Origin: Clostridia bacterium
GTDB taxonomy: Bacteria > Bacillota > Clostridia > Oscillospirales > UBA644
Assembly (NCBI GenBank): GCA_017621705.1
Contig: JAGASR010000018.1
Location: forward strand, 1-64,000
DNA length: 64,000 nt
Reading direction: 5' to 3'
This document shows, in pieces, positions 47,646-56,918 of the stretch (the stretch's first letter is position 1; every line of letters starts with the position of its first letter). Under the pieces are notes generated by a model that saw nothing but the letters and a program-made list of their open reading frames with translations, was not told the origin of the DNA and did not search any database. The position numbers and the translations under genes were made by a program.

Positions 47646-48854
47646 ATGATTCATATTTTAGAGAGTAATAAGAAATATGACGTTGTTGTCTGCGGTTGTG
47701 GAAGTGCGGGCTTTTGTGCTGCGGTTGCAGCTGCTCGTAATGGTGCAAGGACAGCCGTAATTGAAAAATATTCTACTCCCGGAGGTATATTAACCGTTCT
47801 CGGAAATAATTCAATCGATCAGTTTAACAATCCGTTCAGAAAAACAAACAAAATGGTCATAGGCGGAATCGGCTGGGAGTTTGTTCTTAAATTATATCGA
47901 GACGGTTTTGCGAGAATTCCCGATATGAATGCGGATTATGTGGATCATTCACAGTACGGGGTTAAAGTAAACCCCGTCGCGGCGGCAAAAGTCATGGATG
48001 ATATGCTTATTGATGCAGGAGTTGATCTCTATTACGGTCAACCGATCGTTGATGTTGAAACCGAAGATCGTATGATAAAAAGCGTTTTGATCTCCACGAA
48101 AGACGGTGTCAAGAGAATTGAAGCAGCTTTATTTATTGATTGTACAGGTGATGCGGATATTGCCCATTTCGCAAAAGCGACGACTTTTGACGGTGACGGA
48201 GACGGGCATTTTCAGCCCGGAACGATAAGATACTATCCAGCGATATCTCCGGATGCATCAGATAAGGTGTTGAATTACGGTGATAACCGCAATCATGTTA
48301 GTATGAACAGTACGAACAGCGATATGGTAACTTTATCAGAGATCGAATCGAGACGGTTACTTTATAACGATATGCTCGGCGGCAAATTGATAATGGGATC
48401 TGCGCCGGCTGTTGCTCCGAGAGAAGGGCGAAGAATAAAAGGCATTTCAACAATGAAAGTTGAAGACTATTTTTCGGGGAAACAGTATGATGATTCTGTT
48501 TGTTATACTTTCTGGTTTGTTGATATTCATAGAAAAGGTATGGCATCTGAAATTCATTATATCAAACATGAAAATACTCCTTCAGTCAGATTGTCGTCAA
48601 TGATATCGTCTGAATTTGATAATCTTGCAATGGCAGGCCGTTGTATCAGTACGGACAGACAAACAAACTCAGCTATAAGAGTAAAAGCGAGCTGTATGGC
48701 AATGGGGCAGGCTATCGGCACAGCATCTGCGGTTGCTGTGAAAAATAAAATAAAAATCAAGGATATAAGTGTTAACGAATTAAAATCAAAGCTTTCTTTA
48801 CAGGGTGCGATCGTCCCCGGTATTTCCGACGGAGAAGAGTTTGTGCTGAACTGA
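47646..48854 (+). CDS. FAD-dependent oxidoreductase (FAD_oxidored family)
   Basis: 402 aa from the ATG at 47646, with GGGTGAG just upstream; a GTG 9 nt earlier is less supported. The N-terminal Rossmann motif VVVCGCGSAGFCAAVAAARNG binds FAD; CTGDADIAHFA and the C-terminal ASCMAMGQAIGTASAVA are the other conserved family segments. Such proteins oxidise or reduce small organic substrates, but the substrate is not evident here. It is transcribed alone. Confidence 0.85.
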   Translation: MIHILESNKKYDVVVCGCGSAGFCAAVAAARNGARTAVIEKYSTPGGILTVLGNNSIDQFNNPFRKTNKMVIGGIGWEFVLKLYRDGFARIPDMNADYVDHSQYGVKVNPVAAAKVMDDMLIDAGVDLYYGQPIVDVETEDRMIKSVLISTKDGVKRIEAALFIDCTGDADIAHFAKATTFDGDGDGHFQPGTIRYYPAISPDASDKVLNYGDNRNHVSMNSTNSDMVTLSEIESRRLLYNDMLGGKLIMGSAPAVAPREGRRIKGISTMKVEDYFSGKQYDDSVCYTFWFVDIHRKGMASEIHYIKHENTPSVRLSSMISSEFDNLAMAGRCISTDRQTNSAIRVKASCMAMGQAIGTASAVAVKNKIKIKDISVNELKSKLSLQGAIVPGISDGEEFVLN

Positions 48855-48894
48855 TTCTGAAGTTACTGTTTATCAATGTTCTAAAAGTAATTTC

Positions 48895-48923
48895 TTGACA
48901 GACTTTGTAAATCGTGATATAAT
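48895..48923 (+). promoter_or_regulatory. Promoter of M28 peptidase gene
   Basis: TTGACA (48895-48900), a 17-nt spacer, TATAAT (48918-48923), with the same CGTGA before the -10 as the preceding gene's promoter. Confidence 0.85.
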
Positions 48924-48960
48924 AAAATCATAAATATCAAACAGAATGAAGGTATAATTT

Positions 48961-50184
48961 ATGAGAGCAGAATTAATAGATAAGATATTTGCCGATACTG
49001 CGTATGTCCGTCTCGGCGGAAGTGCGGAAGAACTAAAAACTGCAGAATATATAAAAAATATATGCGTAGATCTTGGTCTCGATGCGCATCTTGAAGCGTT
49101 TGAAGTTGATATGGCAACCGTAAACGAAGCAGTTTTGACTATCGACGGAAAAGAAATAACCTGTAAAGGTTATAAATGCGCAGGTTCGGGAGAAATCGAA
49201 GCTCCTCTGTATTATCTGACTGAAGATGACCGTTATTCTCTTTCTCTTTGTAAAGGAAAGATCGTTATGATCGACGGTTACCTCGGTTATTGGAAATATC
49301 ATGATCTTCTTGATAACGGCGCAGTCGGTTTTATAACTTATGACGGCAATGTTAATTTTGCAGATAACGATATAGACCACCGTGAACTTCGTACTTATAT
49401 CTCCAAAGGTCAGAAGATTCCCGGTGTCAATATCAATGCAAAAGATGCAGTATCCATAATCAACGGTGATGCAAAGACAGCAAAAATAGTCCTTAAACAG
49501 GATGAATATAAAGGTAATTCACATAACGTAATTGTTGATATAAAGGGTGAAATAGACGAAAAGATCGTCTTTACCGCTCATTATGACAGTACTTCTCTTT
49601 CTCAGGGCGCTTACGATAATATGTCCGGTTGTGTCGGACTTATCGGTATGGCAGAATACTTTGCCGCAAATAAGCCCCGTTACAGCATGCGCTTTATTTT
49701 CTGCGGAAGTGAGGAGAGGGGACTGCTTGGCTCGAAAGCATACTGTGCCGCTCATGAAGAAGAACTTAAAGATATTGCACTCGTAATCAATCTTGATATG
49801 ATCGGTTGCATTATGGGTAAATTCGTCGCTTGCTCAACTTGCGAAATGTCTCTCGTTAATTATATTTCATATATGGGCTGCGAACTCGGTTTCCAGGTAA
49901 AATCTTATCAGGATGTTTATTCCAGCGACTCCACACCGTTTGCGGATAAAGGTGTCCCCGCCGTTTCGTTTGCACGTTTAGCCGGCGGAAATCTTGCTCC
50001 GATACATAACAGCTACGATACCGTCAAAGTCATGAAAACTTCTCAGATGCAGAAAGATATCGAATTTATTACCGCTTTTGCATCACGTATGGCAAACTCT
50101 CAGCTTTGTCCCGTTTCTCGTACAATTCCCGATAATATTAAAGAAAAACTTGACGAATATCTTCTCAGAAAACGCAAGAAATAA
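48961..50184 (+). CDS. M28-family zinc metallopeptidase
   Basis: 407 aa. Zinc ligands: His in VFTAHYDS, Asp in AYDNMSG, the GSEERGLLGS Glu pair, LDMIG Asp and PIHNSYD His. An N-terminal segment (1-60) and a PA-like insertion (90-180) precede the catalytic core. No signal peptide or membrane segment is visible, so it is probably a cytoplasmic aminopeptidase or peptide hydrolase. Confidence 0.9.
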   Translation: MRAELIDKIFADTAYVRLGGSAEELKTAEYIKNICVDLGLDAHLEAFEVDMATVNEAVLTIDGKEITCKGYKCAGSGEIEAPLYYLTEDDRYSLSLCKGKIVMIDGYLGYWKYHDLLDNGAVGFITYDGNVNFADNDIDHRELRTYISKGQKIPGVNINAKDAVSIINGDAKTAKIVLKQDEYKGNSHNVIVDIKGEIDEKIVFTAHYDSTSLSQGAYDNMSGCVGLIGMAEYFAANKPRYSMRFIFCGSEERGLLGSKAYCAAHEEELKDIALVINLDMIGCIMGKFVACSTCEMSLVNYISYMGCELGFQVKSYQDVYSSDSTPFADKGVPAVSFARLAGGNLAPIHNSYDTVKVMKTSQMQKDIEFITAFASRMANSQLCPVSRTIPDNIKEKLDEYLLRKRKK

Positions 50185-50204
50185 TAGTTTTCGAGGTAAA
50201 TAAT

Positions 50205-50372
50205 ATGACAGTATTATATCTGCTTCTCGCAGTTTTTGCCTTATTGACTATATATTTTATATACGGCGATTATAAAAAGGGTACTTTTTCAAAAAAAGCA
50301 TTTATTTTGGTTGTTGTGCTCGAAACCGTCGTTGCGATAGTTTCAATATTATTATTTATTTTCTCGTTATAG
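50205..50372 (+). CDS. 55-aa two-helix membrane protein
   Basis: ATG at 50205 with GAGGT upstream encodes 55 residues: helix 1 (3-20, VLYLLLAVFALLTIYFIYG), a KKGTFSKK turn, and helix 2 (33-54). It is 20 nt downstream of the peptidase gene and followed by a perfect terminator. A small regulatory or subunit-like membrane protein; unknown. Confidence 0.75.
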   Translation: MTVLYLLLAVFALLTIYFIYGDYKKGTFSKKAFILVVVLETVVAIVSILLFIFSL

Positions 50373-50379
50373 CAAAAAA

Positions 50380-50405
50380 AGCAGAGCATTTTGCTCTGCT
50401 TTTTT
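50380..50405 (+). terminator. Terminator of peptidase/small-protein operon
   Basis: AGCAGAGCA-TTT-TGCTCTGCT followed by T5. Confidence 0.9.
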
Positions 50406-50408
50406 ATG

Positions 50409-50437
50409 TTGACATATTATAATTTTTATGATATAAT
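50409..50437 (+). promoter_or_regulatory. Promoter of MATE exporter gene
   Basis: TTGACA (50409-50414), a 17-nt spacer, TATAAT (50432-50437). Confidence 0.8.
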
Positions 50438-50503
50438 CAATACGTTTAGTGATATCAGCGTGCCATAAAATGACATAATATTTCAGATATCGAAAGGCGA
50501 ATT

Positions 50504-51901
50504 ATGGGATTGTTTGGTAAAAAGAAAAATACGATGGATATGACGGAAGGCAATATTCTTAAAATATTGATCACTTTTGCTATTCCGCTTTTCCTCGGTC
50601 AGCTCTTTCAGCAACTGTATAATACTGTTGATACATATGTTGTCGGAAACTATGTCAGTAACGATGCTTTTGCTGCTGTCGGCAATACCGGTCCTATAAT
50701 CAATACTCTTATCGGTTTGTTTGCAGGTTTTTCAACCGGTGCAGGTGTTGTCATTTCTCAGTATTTCGGAGCAAAACAATATGAAAATGTAAGAAAGGCT
50801 GTCAATACAACAGTTCTTGTCACGATTCTCCTCGGAATTGTTTTTACGTTTATTGGAATTGCTATTGTCCCGTTCATGCTTAAACTTATGAAAACTCCCG
50901 ATGAAGTTTTCGAAGAAGCAAAAGCTTATCTTTCGATATATTTTTCGGGCATAATCGGACTAATGCTCTATAACGTCGGTTCGGGTATTTTGAGGGCGGT
51001 AGGGGATTCCCGCAGACCGTTTATCTTCCTTGTTGTTTCTGCTCTTATGAACGTATTTCTTGATCTTCTTTTTGTTATCGGTTTTAAGATGGGGGTTGAG
51101 GGTGTCGCTTATGCAACGATCATTTCGCAGGGAGTTTCCGCAATACTTGTAATGATCGTTCTTTTAACCTCAAAAGACTGCTACAGACTTTCCGTTAAAG
51201 ATTTTAAATTCTCAGGAAGTATTCTTCTTAAAATCGTAAAAGTCGGTTTACCGGCTTCTTTGCAAATGGCGGTTACTGCTTTTTCAAATGTATTTATTCA
51301 GTCTTATATAAACTATTTCGGTCCGAACTTTATGTCCGGTTGGACGGCATACGCAAAGATCGACCAGTTTGTCCTTCTGCCGATGATGAGTATTTCGATG
51401 GCATCGACTACTTTTGTCGGTCAGAATCTCGGTAAAGGCAATACTGAGCGCGCGAAAAAAGGTGCAAACACAGCACTTTTGCTTACGGTATGTTTTACTG
51501 TTATTCTGATGATTCCCGTTATGATTTTTGCGCCCGATCTTGTCAGATTTTTCAATAAAGAATCTGAAGAAGTCGTTGCTTATGGCGCTATCTTATTACG
51601 TATTCTTTCTCCGTTCTATGTCCTTTGCTGCGTAAATCAGATCTACTCCGGCGCTCTTCGCGGTGCAGGCAGATCCACGGCTCCGATGGTTATAATGCTT
51701 ACAAGCTTTGTTGCTTTCAGACAGATCTATCTCGCGATCGTTTCAGCTGTTTATAACCATTATGTCCTCGTCGCTCTCGGCTACCCTGCAGGTTGGATCC
51801 TTTGCAGTTTGCTTATCTTTATTTATTATACAAAGAGCGGCTGGGAGAATAAATTGCTGATAAAGAAACAAGAGGGTGTTTCCGAAAATGAAACATGCTG
51901 A
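50504..51901 (+). CDS. MATE-family efflux transporter
   Basis: 465 aa with about 12 hydrophobic helices. The N-terminal TEGNILKILITFAIPLFLGQ and LYNTVDTYVVGNYVSNDAFA start, with a paired internal repeat, is typical of MatE/DinF-like proteins. It expels drugs or metabolites in exchange for Na+ or H+. The C-terminal end overlaps the next gene by 14 nt. Confidence 0.9.
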   Translation: MGLFGKKKNTMDMTEGNILKILITFAIPLFLGQLFQQLYNTVDTYVVGNYVSNDAFAAVGNTGPIINTLIGLFAGFSTGAGVVISQYFGAKQYENVRKAVNTTVLVTILLGIVFTFIGIAIVPFMLKLMKTPDEVFEEAKAYLSIYFSGIIGLMLYNVGSGILRAVGDSRRPFIFLVVSALMNVFLDLLFVIGFKMGVEGVAYATIISQGVSAILVMIVLLTSKDCYRLSVKDFKFSGSILLKIVKVGLPASLQMAVTAFSNVFIQSYINYFGPNFMSGWTAYAKIDQFVLLPMMSISMASTTFVGQNLGKGNTERAKKGANTALLLTVCFTVILMIPVMIFAPDLVRFFNKESEEVVAYGAILLRILSPFYVLCCVNQIYSGALRGAGRSTAPMVIMLTSFVAFRQIYLAIVSAVYNHYVLVALGYPAGWILCSLLIFIYYTKSGWENKLLIKKQEGVSENETC

Positions 51902-52277
51902 GAATGTAAGATTTGAAAAATGGAAACCGCCTCATTTCCCGCATTGGGATCATGACTTTAGGTTTGATGTAGAAAATGTATCGGTTTCAAACGGTTATTT
52001 AAATATTTTTCTTAATTCGTCAGACAGAAATTCTGATTTCCATATCAAGTGGCAATATTCTGATGTTATCTCGTATTCTGTATGTGATGAAACATATCGT
52101 GCAGACTGTTGGAAATTTGATTTTAATACGGACGGGCGATTTTTTATCGTGAAAGACTCGGAATATTTGGAAATGATTAAAATAAAAAGTCCGTTGGTGC
52201 CGGAAAATACGATTCATTTCCTTATTGTCGGAACGAATACTATTGTTGATGTTTTGGCGAAAGATTATCCCATATAA
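51888..52277 (+). CDS. Uncharacterised 129-aa protein
   Basis: Beta-rich protein starting in the end of the MATE gene (ATG 51888 with GAGGGTG upstream; a GTG at 51876 is possible). It has KPPHFPHWDHDFRFDVENV, rich in aromatic and His residues, then alternating strands and LIVGTNTIVDVLAKDYPI. No signal peptide. It lies just before the restriction-modification gene and is likely co-transcribed with the MATE gene. Function unknown. Confidence 0.6.
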   Translation: MKHAENVRFEKWKPPHFPHWDHDFRFDVENVSVSNGYLNIFLNSSDRNSDFHIKWQYSDVISYSVCDETYRADCWKFDFNTDGRFFIVKDSEYLEMIKIKSPLVPENTIHFLIVGTNTIVDVLAKDYPI

Positions 52278-52310
52278 ATAATAAAAAAGAGTAATAAAGG
52301 ACACGATATT

Positions 52311-55097
52311 ATGACAGAAACAGAAAGAAAAAAGGCGGCTAAAGCTTTCAGTGAATATTGGTTGAATCGTGGAGATGAAAAAAGTGATAGCCAGTCATTT
52401 TGGTTATCTTTTATTCGTGATGTTCTCGGTGTGGATGAGCCTGAAAAATATATTATTTTTGAAGAACGTGTAAAGCTTGACCATACAAGTTTTATTGATG
52501 GACATATTCCTTCAACCCATGTTTTGATTGAACAAAAGAAAAAAGGGCTCAATCTTCGTAGCCCGATTAAACAGTCCGACGGTTCTCTATTAACTCCTTT
52601 TCAGCAAGCTCAGAGGTATTCTGCTGCCTTGCCTTATTCTCAACGTCCTCGTTGGATTATTACCTGTAATTTTGATGAGTTTCTTATTTACGATATGGAA
52701 AAACCAACCGGCGAACCTGAATGCATTCTTTTGAAAGACCTTGAAAAAGAATATTATCGCTTTCAGTTCCTTGTTGAACAAAAAAATGAGATCCTTCAAA
52801 AAGAAGAGCAGGCTTCTATTCAGGCAGGTGAACTTGTAGGTAAGCTTTATGATGCTATCCTTAAACAGTATATCCATCCTGATGATCAATCTTCTCTTCA
52901 TAGCCTTAACATCCTCTGCGTTCGTCTTGTTTTCTGTCTTTATGCCGAAGATTCCGGTATTTTCGGGGAACATAACAAGTTTAATCATTATATCAGAAAA
53001 GTTGCTGATAATGACATTGACGATGTTCGTGAAGCTTTGATAAAACTTTTTCGCATTCTTGATACCCCGTATGATAAAAGAAGCGATTATCTTAAAGCTG
53101 AACTTGCTTCTTTCCCTTACGTTAACGGTGGACTGTTCGCCGATGAAAATATTGAAATTCCTAATTTTACGCAGGAGATCGTTGATATTCTTCTCCGTAA
53201 AGCAAGCGCAGGCTTTGACTGGTCTTCAATAAGCCCTACAATATTTGGTGCGGTTTTTGAATCTACGTTAAACCCCGAAACCCGTCGCAGCGGCGGTATG
53301 CATTATACCTCTATCGAAAATATCCATAAACTTATCAATCCGCTTTTTCTTGATGATCTTCTTGAAGAGTTTGCTGAAATCAAACAGATAAAGATTCAGA
53401 AAACACGTAAAGAAAAAGCCGAAGCTTTCAGAAATAAACTTGCAAGCCTTACTTTTTTAGACCCTGCATGTGGCTCCGGTAATTTCCTTACGGAAACTTA
53501 TATCTCGCTTCGCCGTCTTGAAAACGAAGCACTTAAACTGATCAATGAAGATCAGATCGTTCTCGGCTTCGATGATATTATTAAGGTCTCTATAGGTCAG
53601 TTTTACGGTATCGAAATTAATGACTTTGCTGTAACGGTTGCTAAAACAGCACTTTGGATCGCCGAATCTCAGATGATGAAAGAAACCGAGCAGATAATAG
53701 ATGCAAATCTTGACTTTCTTCCGCTTAAATCTTATGCAAATATAGTCGAGGGCAACGCTCTTCGTATAGATTGGGAAACCGTTGTCCCGAAAGAAAAGCT
53801 CAATTATATTATGGGTAATCCGCCGTTTTCAGCAGGAAGAAGAATGGGGGAAAGTCAAAGAAAAGACATGGTAGATATTGCCTATGATTTTGATAATAAT
53901 GGTAATTTAGATTACGTCTGTCTTTGGTATATTTGTGCGGCTCGATTTATGCAAAATACAGCTATTAAAGCAGGTTTTGTTTCTACCAGCTCAATTACCC
54001 AAGGCGAACAAGTAGTGCTACTCTGGAAAACATTGTTTGAAAAATATAAGCTTAATATTTTTTATGCTATAAGATCTTTTAATTGGCAAAGTGAAGCAAA
54101 AATAAAAGCGGGAGTTCATTGCGTAATAATTGAGTTTGTTATAGGAAATATTTACATTGATAAGTATATAGTTGATAATAAGAGAATAAAAAAAGTAAAC
54201 TTTATTAATGGTTATTTAATGGAATCAGAAAATGTTTGGATTGTTGGACAAAACAAACCGATTTGTGATGTTCCTATAATTAGTAATGGAAGTAAACCGT
54301 TAGATAATGCTATATGTGCATTTACACCTGAAGAAAAAAATGAATTTATAAAAAAAGAACCATCTTCAGAACCATATTTTTATAAATATATGGGTAGTAA
54401 GGAATTTATAAATAATATAGAGCGTTGGTTTTTACTTATCAATAGAATTCCTCTACAATTACTATCAAAAATGCCCTATGTTTTAAAAAAATTACAGGAA
54501 ATTAAAGAATACAGATTAAGTTCTTCGAGTATTCCAACTCAAAAATTAGCGGATACTCCTTCAAAATTTCATTTTGAAAATATACCTACTAATGAGTATT
54601 TGGTTATTCCTCAGACTTCGTCTGGTCGAAGAAAGTATATTCCGATAGGTTTTCTTTCTCCTGAAGTTATTGTTAATAATAAATTACAGGTTATGCGTGA
54701 TGGAGGATTGTATGAATTTGGTGTTTTATCATCAAATGTGCATAATTCTTGGATGCGCGCTGTTGCAGGTAGATTAAGAGAAGATTATACATATTCGGTA
54801 AGTGTTGTATACAATACATTCCCTTGGCCAACGCCCAAAGAAGAACAAAAAATAAAAATAAAACAAACAGCGCAGGCTATTCTTGATGCTCGTGCACTTT
54901 ATCCGGAATGTTCATTAGCTGATCTTTATAATGAATTGACAATGCCTGTCGAATTAAGAAAGGCACATCAGGCTAATGACCGCGCCGTAATGCAGGCGTA
55001 TGGCTTTGATGTTAAAACTATGACGGAAAGTAGCTGCGTAGCGGAGCTTATGAAAATATATCAATTAAAAACATTATTGCCTAATACTATTGAATAA
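52311..55097 (+). CDS. MmeI-like type IIL restriction-modification enzyme
   Basis: 928 aa, close to MmeI (about 919). The N-terminal nuclease has FIDGHIPSTHVLIEQKKKG (Asp63, Glu74, Lys76: D-x10-ExK), then LTPFQQAQRYS and PRWIITCNF. The methyltransferase has LDPACGSGNFL (near 384) and NPPF (near 503), an adenine-N6 methylase of the gamma class. The C-terminal target-recognition region (about 640-880) is lower in GC than the rest. One polypeptide cuts at a distance from its site and methylates one strand for self-protection. The nuclease residues are intact. It defends against foreign DNA. Confidence 0.9.
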   Translation: MTETERKKAAKAFSEYWLNRGDEKSDSQSFWLSFIRDVLGVDEPEKYIIFEERVKLDHTSFIDGHIPSTHVLIEQKKKGLNLRSPIKQSDGSLLTPFQQAQRYSAALPYSQRPRWIITCNFDEFLIYDMEKPTGEPECILLKDLEKEYYRFQFLVEQKNEILQKEEQASIQAGELVGKLYDAILKQYIHPDDQSSLHSLNILCVRLVFCLYAEDSGIFGEHNKFNHYIRKVADNDIDDVREALIKLFRILDTPYDKRSDYLKAELASFPYVNGGLFADENIEIPNFTQEIVDILLRKASAGFDWSSISPTIFGAVFESTLNPETRRSGGMHYTSIENIHKLINPLFLDDLLEEFAEIKQIKIQKTRKEKAEAFRNKLASLTFLDPACGSGNFLTETYISLRRLENEALKLINEDQIVLGFDDIIKVSIGQFYGIEINDFAVTVAKTALWIAESQMMKETEQIIDANLDFLPLKSYANIVEGNALRIDWETVVPKEKLNYIMGNPPFSAGRRMGESQRKDMVDIAYDFDNNGNLDYVCLWYICAARFMQNTAIKAGFVSTSSITQGEQVVLLWKTLFEKYKLNIFYAIRSFNWQSEAKIKAGVHCVIIEFVIGNIYIDKYIVDNKRIKKVNFINGYLMESENVWIVGQNKPICDVPIISNGSKPLDNAICAFTPEEKNEFIKKEPSSEPYFYKYMGSKEFINNIERWFLLINRIPLQLLSKMPYVLKKLQEIKEYRLSSSSIPTQKLADTPSKFHFENIPTNEYLVIPQTSSGRRKYIPIGFLSPEVIVNNKLQVMRDGGLYEFGVLSSNVHNSWMRAVAGRLREDYTYSVSVVYNTFPWPTPKEEQKIKIKQTAQAILDARALYPECSLADLYNELTMPVELRKAHQANDRAVMQAYGFDVKTMTESSCVAELMKIYQLKTLLPNTIE

Positions 55098-55146
55098 AAT
55101 GAATTAATAAAGAAATTTAAAAAAAATATAGAAGGGTAGATATCAA

Positions 55147-55788
55147 ATGAATAATGATATAAGAGATGTTGATACTCAAATTGAAGAAACTGCTTTAAAT
55201 ATTGCCAAACTTGCTTTTGATGAAATTATCCGTTTAATTTGGGAAGATCAAAGTTTTTTTATTAAATTAGGTTTTGAAATTTGTAAATTTCCAAGTCTGG
55301 TAATTGAACGATATCGTTGGGAAAAATTCGAAAGATTAGCAAGAGGAATAAAAAGCGATCCGGTATTTGAAACGAAGTTTGCTGATAAAATAACTAATTC
55401 TGAAAATCGAGATCAATTTGCGAAAAGAATAGTTGCTATACTAGATAAAATTGATGAAATTGAGAAAGTTGATTTCATTATAAATGCAACACGTGCGTTA
55501 TGTTGGAATAAAATTGATCATACAGGATACTTTAGAATTTGTCATGTGATAAAAAATGTATATTATGAAGATTTAATTTTCCTAAAAGAAAATTTTAGAA
55601 AAGGAAGATTCTTTAAAAATGACATAACTGTTCAAGCATTGACTTTAAATAACTTAATGTATGCTGCTGTTTTGGGAGGCGGTACCTCTAATCTGAATGA
55701 AATGTCTGAAACTCATACTTTTACAGAGTTAGGTTGTTTAGTATGTGAATATTCTTTAAATTATGAGAAAGTTAACTTGTTGAATTAA
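55147..55788 (+). CDS. Low-GC companion gene of the restriction enzyme
   Basis: 213 aa, helical. After an acidic N-terminus comes IIRLIWEDQSFFIKLGFEIC, then GIKSDPVFETKFADKI, a central RALCWNKIDHTGYFRICHVI and a glycine- and serine-rich end (GGGTSNLNEMSETHT). AT-rich codon use differs from most neighbours and matches the recognition domain upstream. Starts 49 nt after the enzyme, probably in the same transcript. It could be a second defence effector, an immunity protein or unrelated cargo; no family recognised. Confidence 0.6.
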   Translation: MNNDIRDVDTQIEETALNIAKLAFDEIIRLIWEDQSFFIKLGFEICKFPSLVIERYRWEKFERLARGIKSDPVFETKFADKITNSENRDQFAKRIVAILDKIDEIEKVDFIINATRALCWNKIDHTGYFRICHVIKNVYYEDLIFLKENFRKGRFFKNDITVQALTLNNLMYAAVLGGGTSNLNEMSETHTFTELGCLVCEYSLNYEKVNLLN

Positions 55789-55817
55789 GAGTCAAATCAT
55801 TCTTAGTATTGAACATA

Positions 55818-55843
55818 AAGGACGAAGCTCAAACTTCGTCCTT
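55818..55843. terminator. Bidirectional terminator (RM locus / coat-like gene)
   Basis: AAGGACGAAG and CTTCGTCCTT form a perfect 10-bp stem with a 6-nt loop between converging genes. Confidence 0.85.
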
Positions 55844-55864
55844 TTGCTGTATTTTGTTTATGTT

Positions 55865-56656
55865 TCAGCAAGAGCAATTATCTCTTTGCGCGGGAGGGAA
55901 AAATTCGTCGTTCGGGAAGTCCATATTGTTGAAAAGGGTGCAGGGGTCGTCATCTGTCGGACTGCAGCATTCTTTTTCGGGAATACAGAAATCGTATGAC
56001 GGGACGACGAGCTGAACTTCTCTCATCAGACGTACTATCGAGAATATGCCGAGCGTTGTATAAAGATTATTGCCTTCTCTGCAATCCTGCAGAGGACCGT
56101 CAAAACAAGCGCATACGGGTTCGGGAATTGATGCTGTGTCGCATTGACAGCAACCGCAGGGGATAGAGGCATCTACAACTTTTGCTGAAAGCATGATGGG
56201 GGGAACTACTTCGACACTTGCTTTCGGAAGATTTGATCTCATCATGAAATCCGTATCGTGTTTCGTGGGAACATAAAGCGAAGAATAGATGCTTGCGCCA
56301 CCCTCGCTGCCGAATAAGATTACACGTTTGTCATAAGTCGCAAGACCTTCAATGCGTGTTGGACGAATAAGACCCGTAAAAAGATCGAAATATGTTTTGA
56401 AAAAATATTTAATATCGAGTGTATAAAATCCTTTGTTGAACGGAAGGGGCTCGATGTCTATATACGTCCATAAAATATCTGCGGAAACGGGTTTAACATT
56501 AACCGCATTATTCAATAGCGCTTGAGTCTGTGGTGTTACATACACTCGAAGATCTGTCGCGCAATCCTTATCTTTACACGAATCGTAGACTCTGTCTACA
56601 TTTATACAAACGGTCTCGCGCTGAATTTTCTCGCGGCCGGTTTCATTTGTTGGCAT
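55865..56656 (-). CDS. Cysteine-rich spore coat-like protein
   Basis: 263 aa with 19 cysteines, many in clusters (CGCCQCDTA, PVCACFDGPLQDC, EKECCSPTDDDPC). The beginning IQRETVCINVDRVYDSCKDKDC is like coat-associated proteins of Clostridia, and the centre (WTYIDIEPLPFNKGFYTLDI) forms a beta-rich core. No signal peptide, as expected for a coat protein assembled in the mother cell. AGGAGG-like site ahead of ATG. Spore location is inferred. Confidence 0.55.
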   Translation of the reverse strand: MPTNETGREKIQRETVCINVDRVYDSCKDKDCATDLRVYVTPQTQALLNNAVNVKPVSADILWTYIDIEPLPFNKGFYTLDIKYFFKTYFDLFTGLIRPTRIEGLATYDKRVILFGSEGGASIYSSLYVPTKHDTDFMMRSNLPKASVEVVPPIMLSAKVVDASIPCGCCQCDTASIPEPVCACFDGPLQDCREGNNLYTTLGIFSIVRLMREVQLVVPSYDFCIPEKECCSPTDDDPCTLFNNMDFPNDEFFPPAQRDNCSC

Positions 56657-56840
56657 TTGTTTTACCTCCGATTTGTGATTTACTACATATTATTCCGAAG
56701 TTTGGAAAAGAGTTCCGAAGAAGAGGAAATTGTGCTCGATTTTTGATTTTTTATAATATAAAAATCAGTTTGAAATATGTTAAAGTTATGTCCTAAAATA
56801 AACAATTTCGGTAAAACTGCAAATAACGAATTAAAGGATA

Positions 56841-56869
56841 TTGCAAATAGGCGATTTTTATGGTAAAAT
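56841..56869 (+). promoter_or_regulatory. Promoter of the MBOAT gene
   Basis: TTGCAA (56841-56846), a 17-nt spacer, TAAAAT (56864-56869) with TGG just before it (extended -10). Confidence 0.75.
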
Positions 56870-56918
56870 CATGCTAATTGGAATTAAGCCAAAAGCTATA
56901 TTTTTTTGGAGGTTATTT

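Noticed and set aside
56841-56918. Upstream TTG start for the MBOAT protein
   Set aside because: The TTG is part of the -35 element; ATG 56919 has TTGGAGG at normal spacing.
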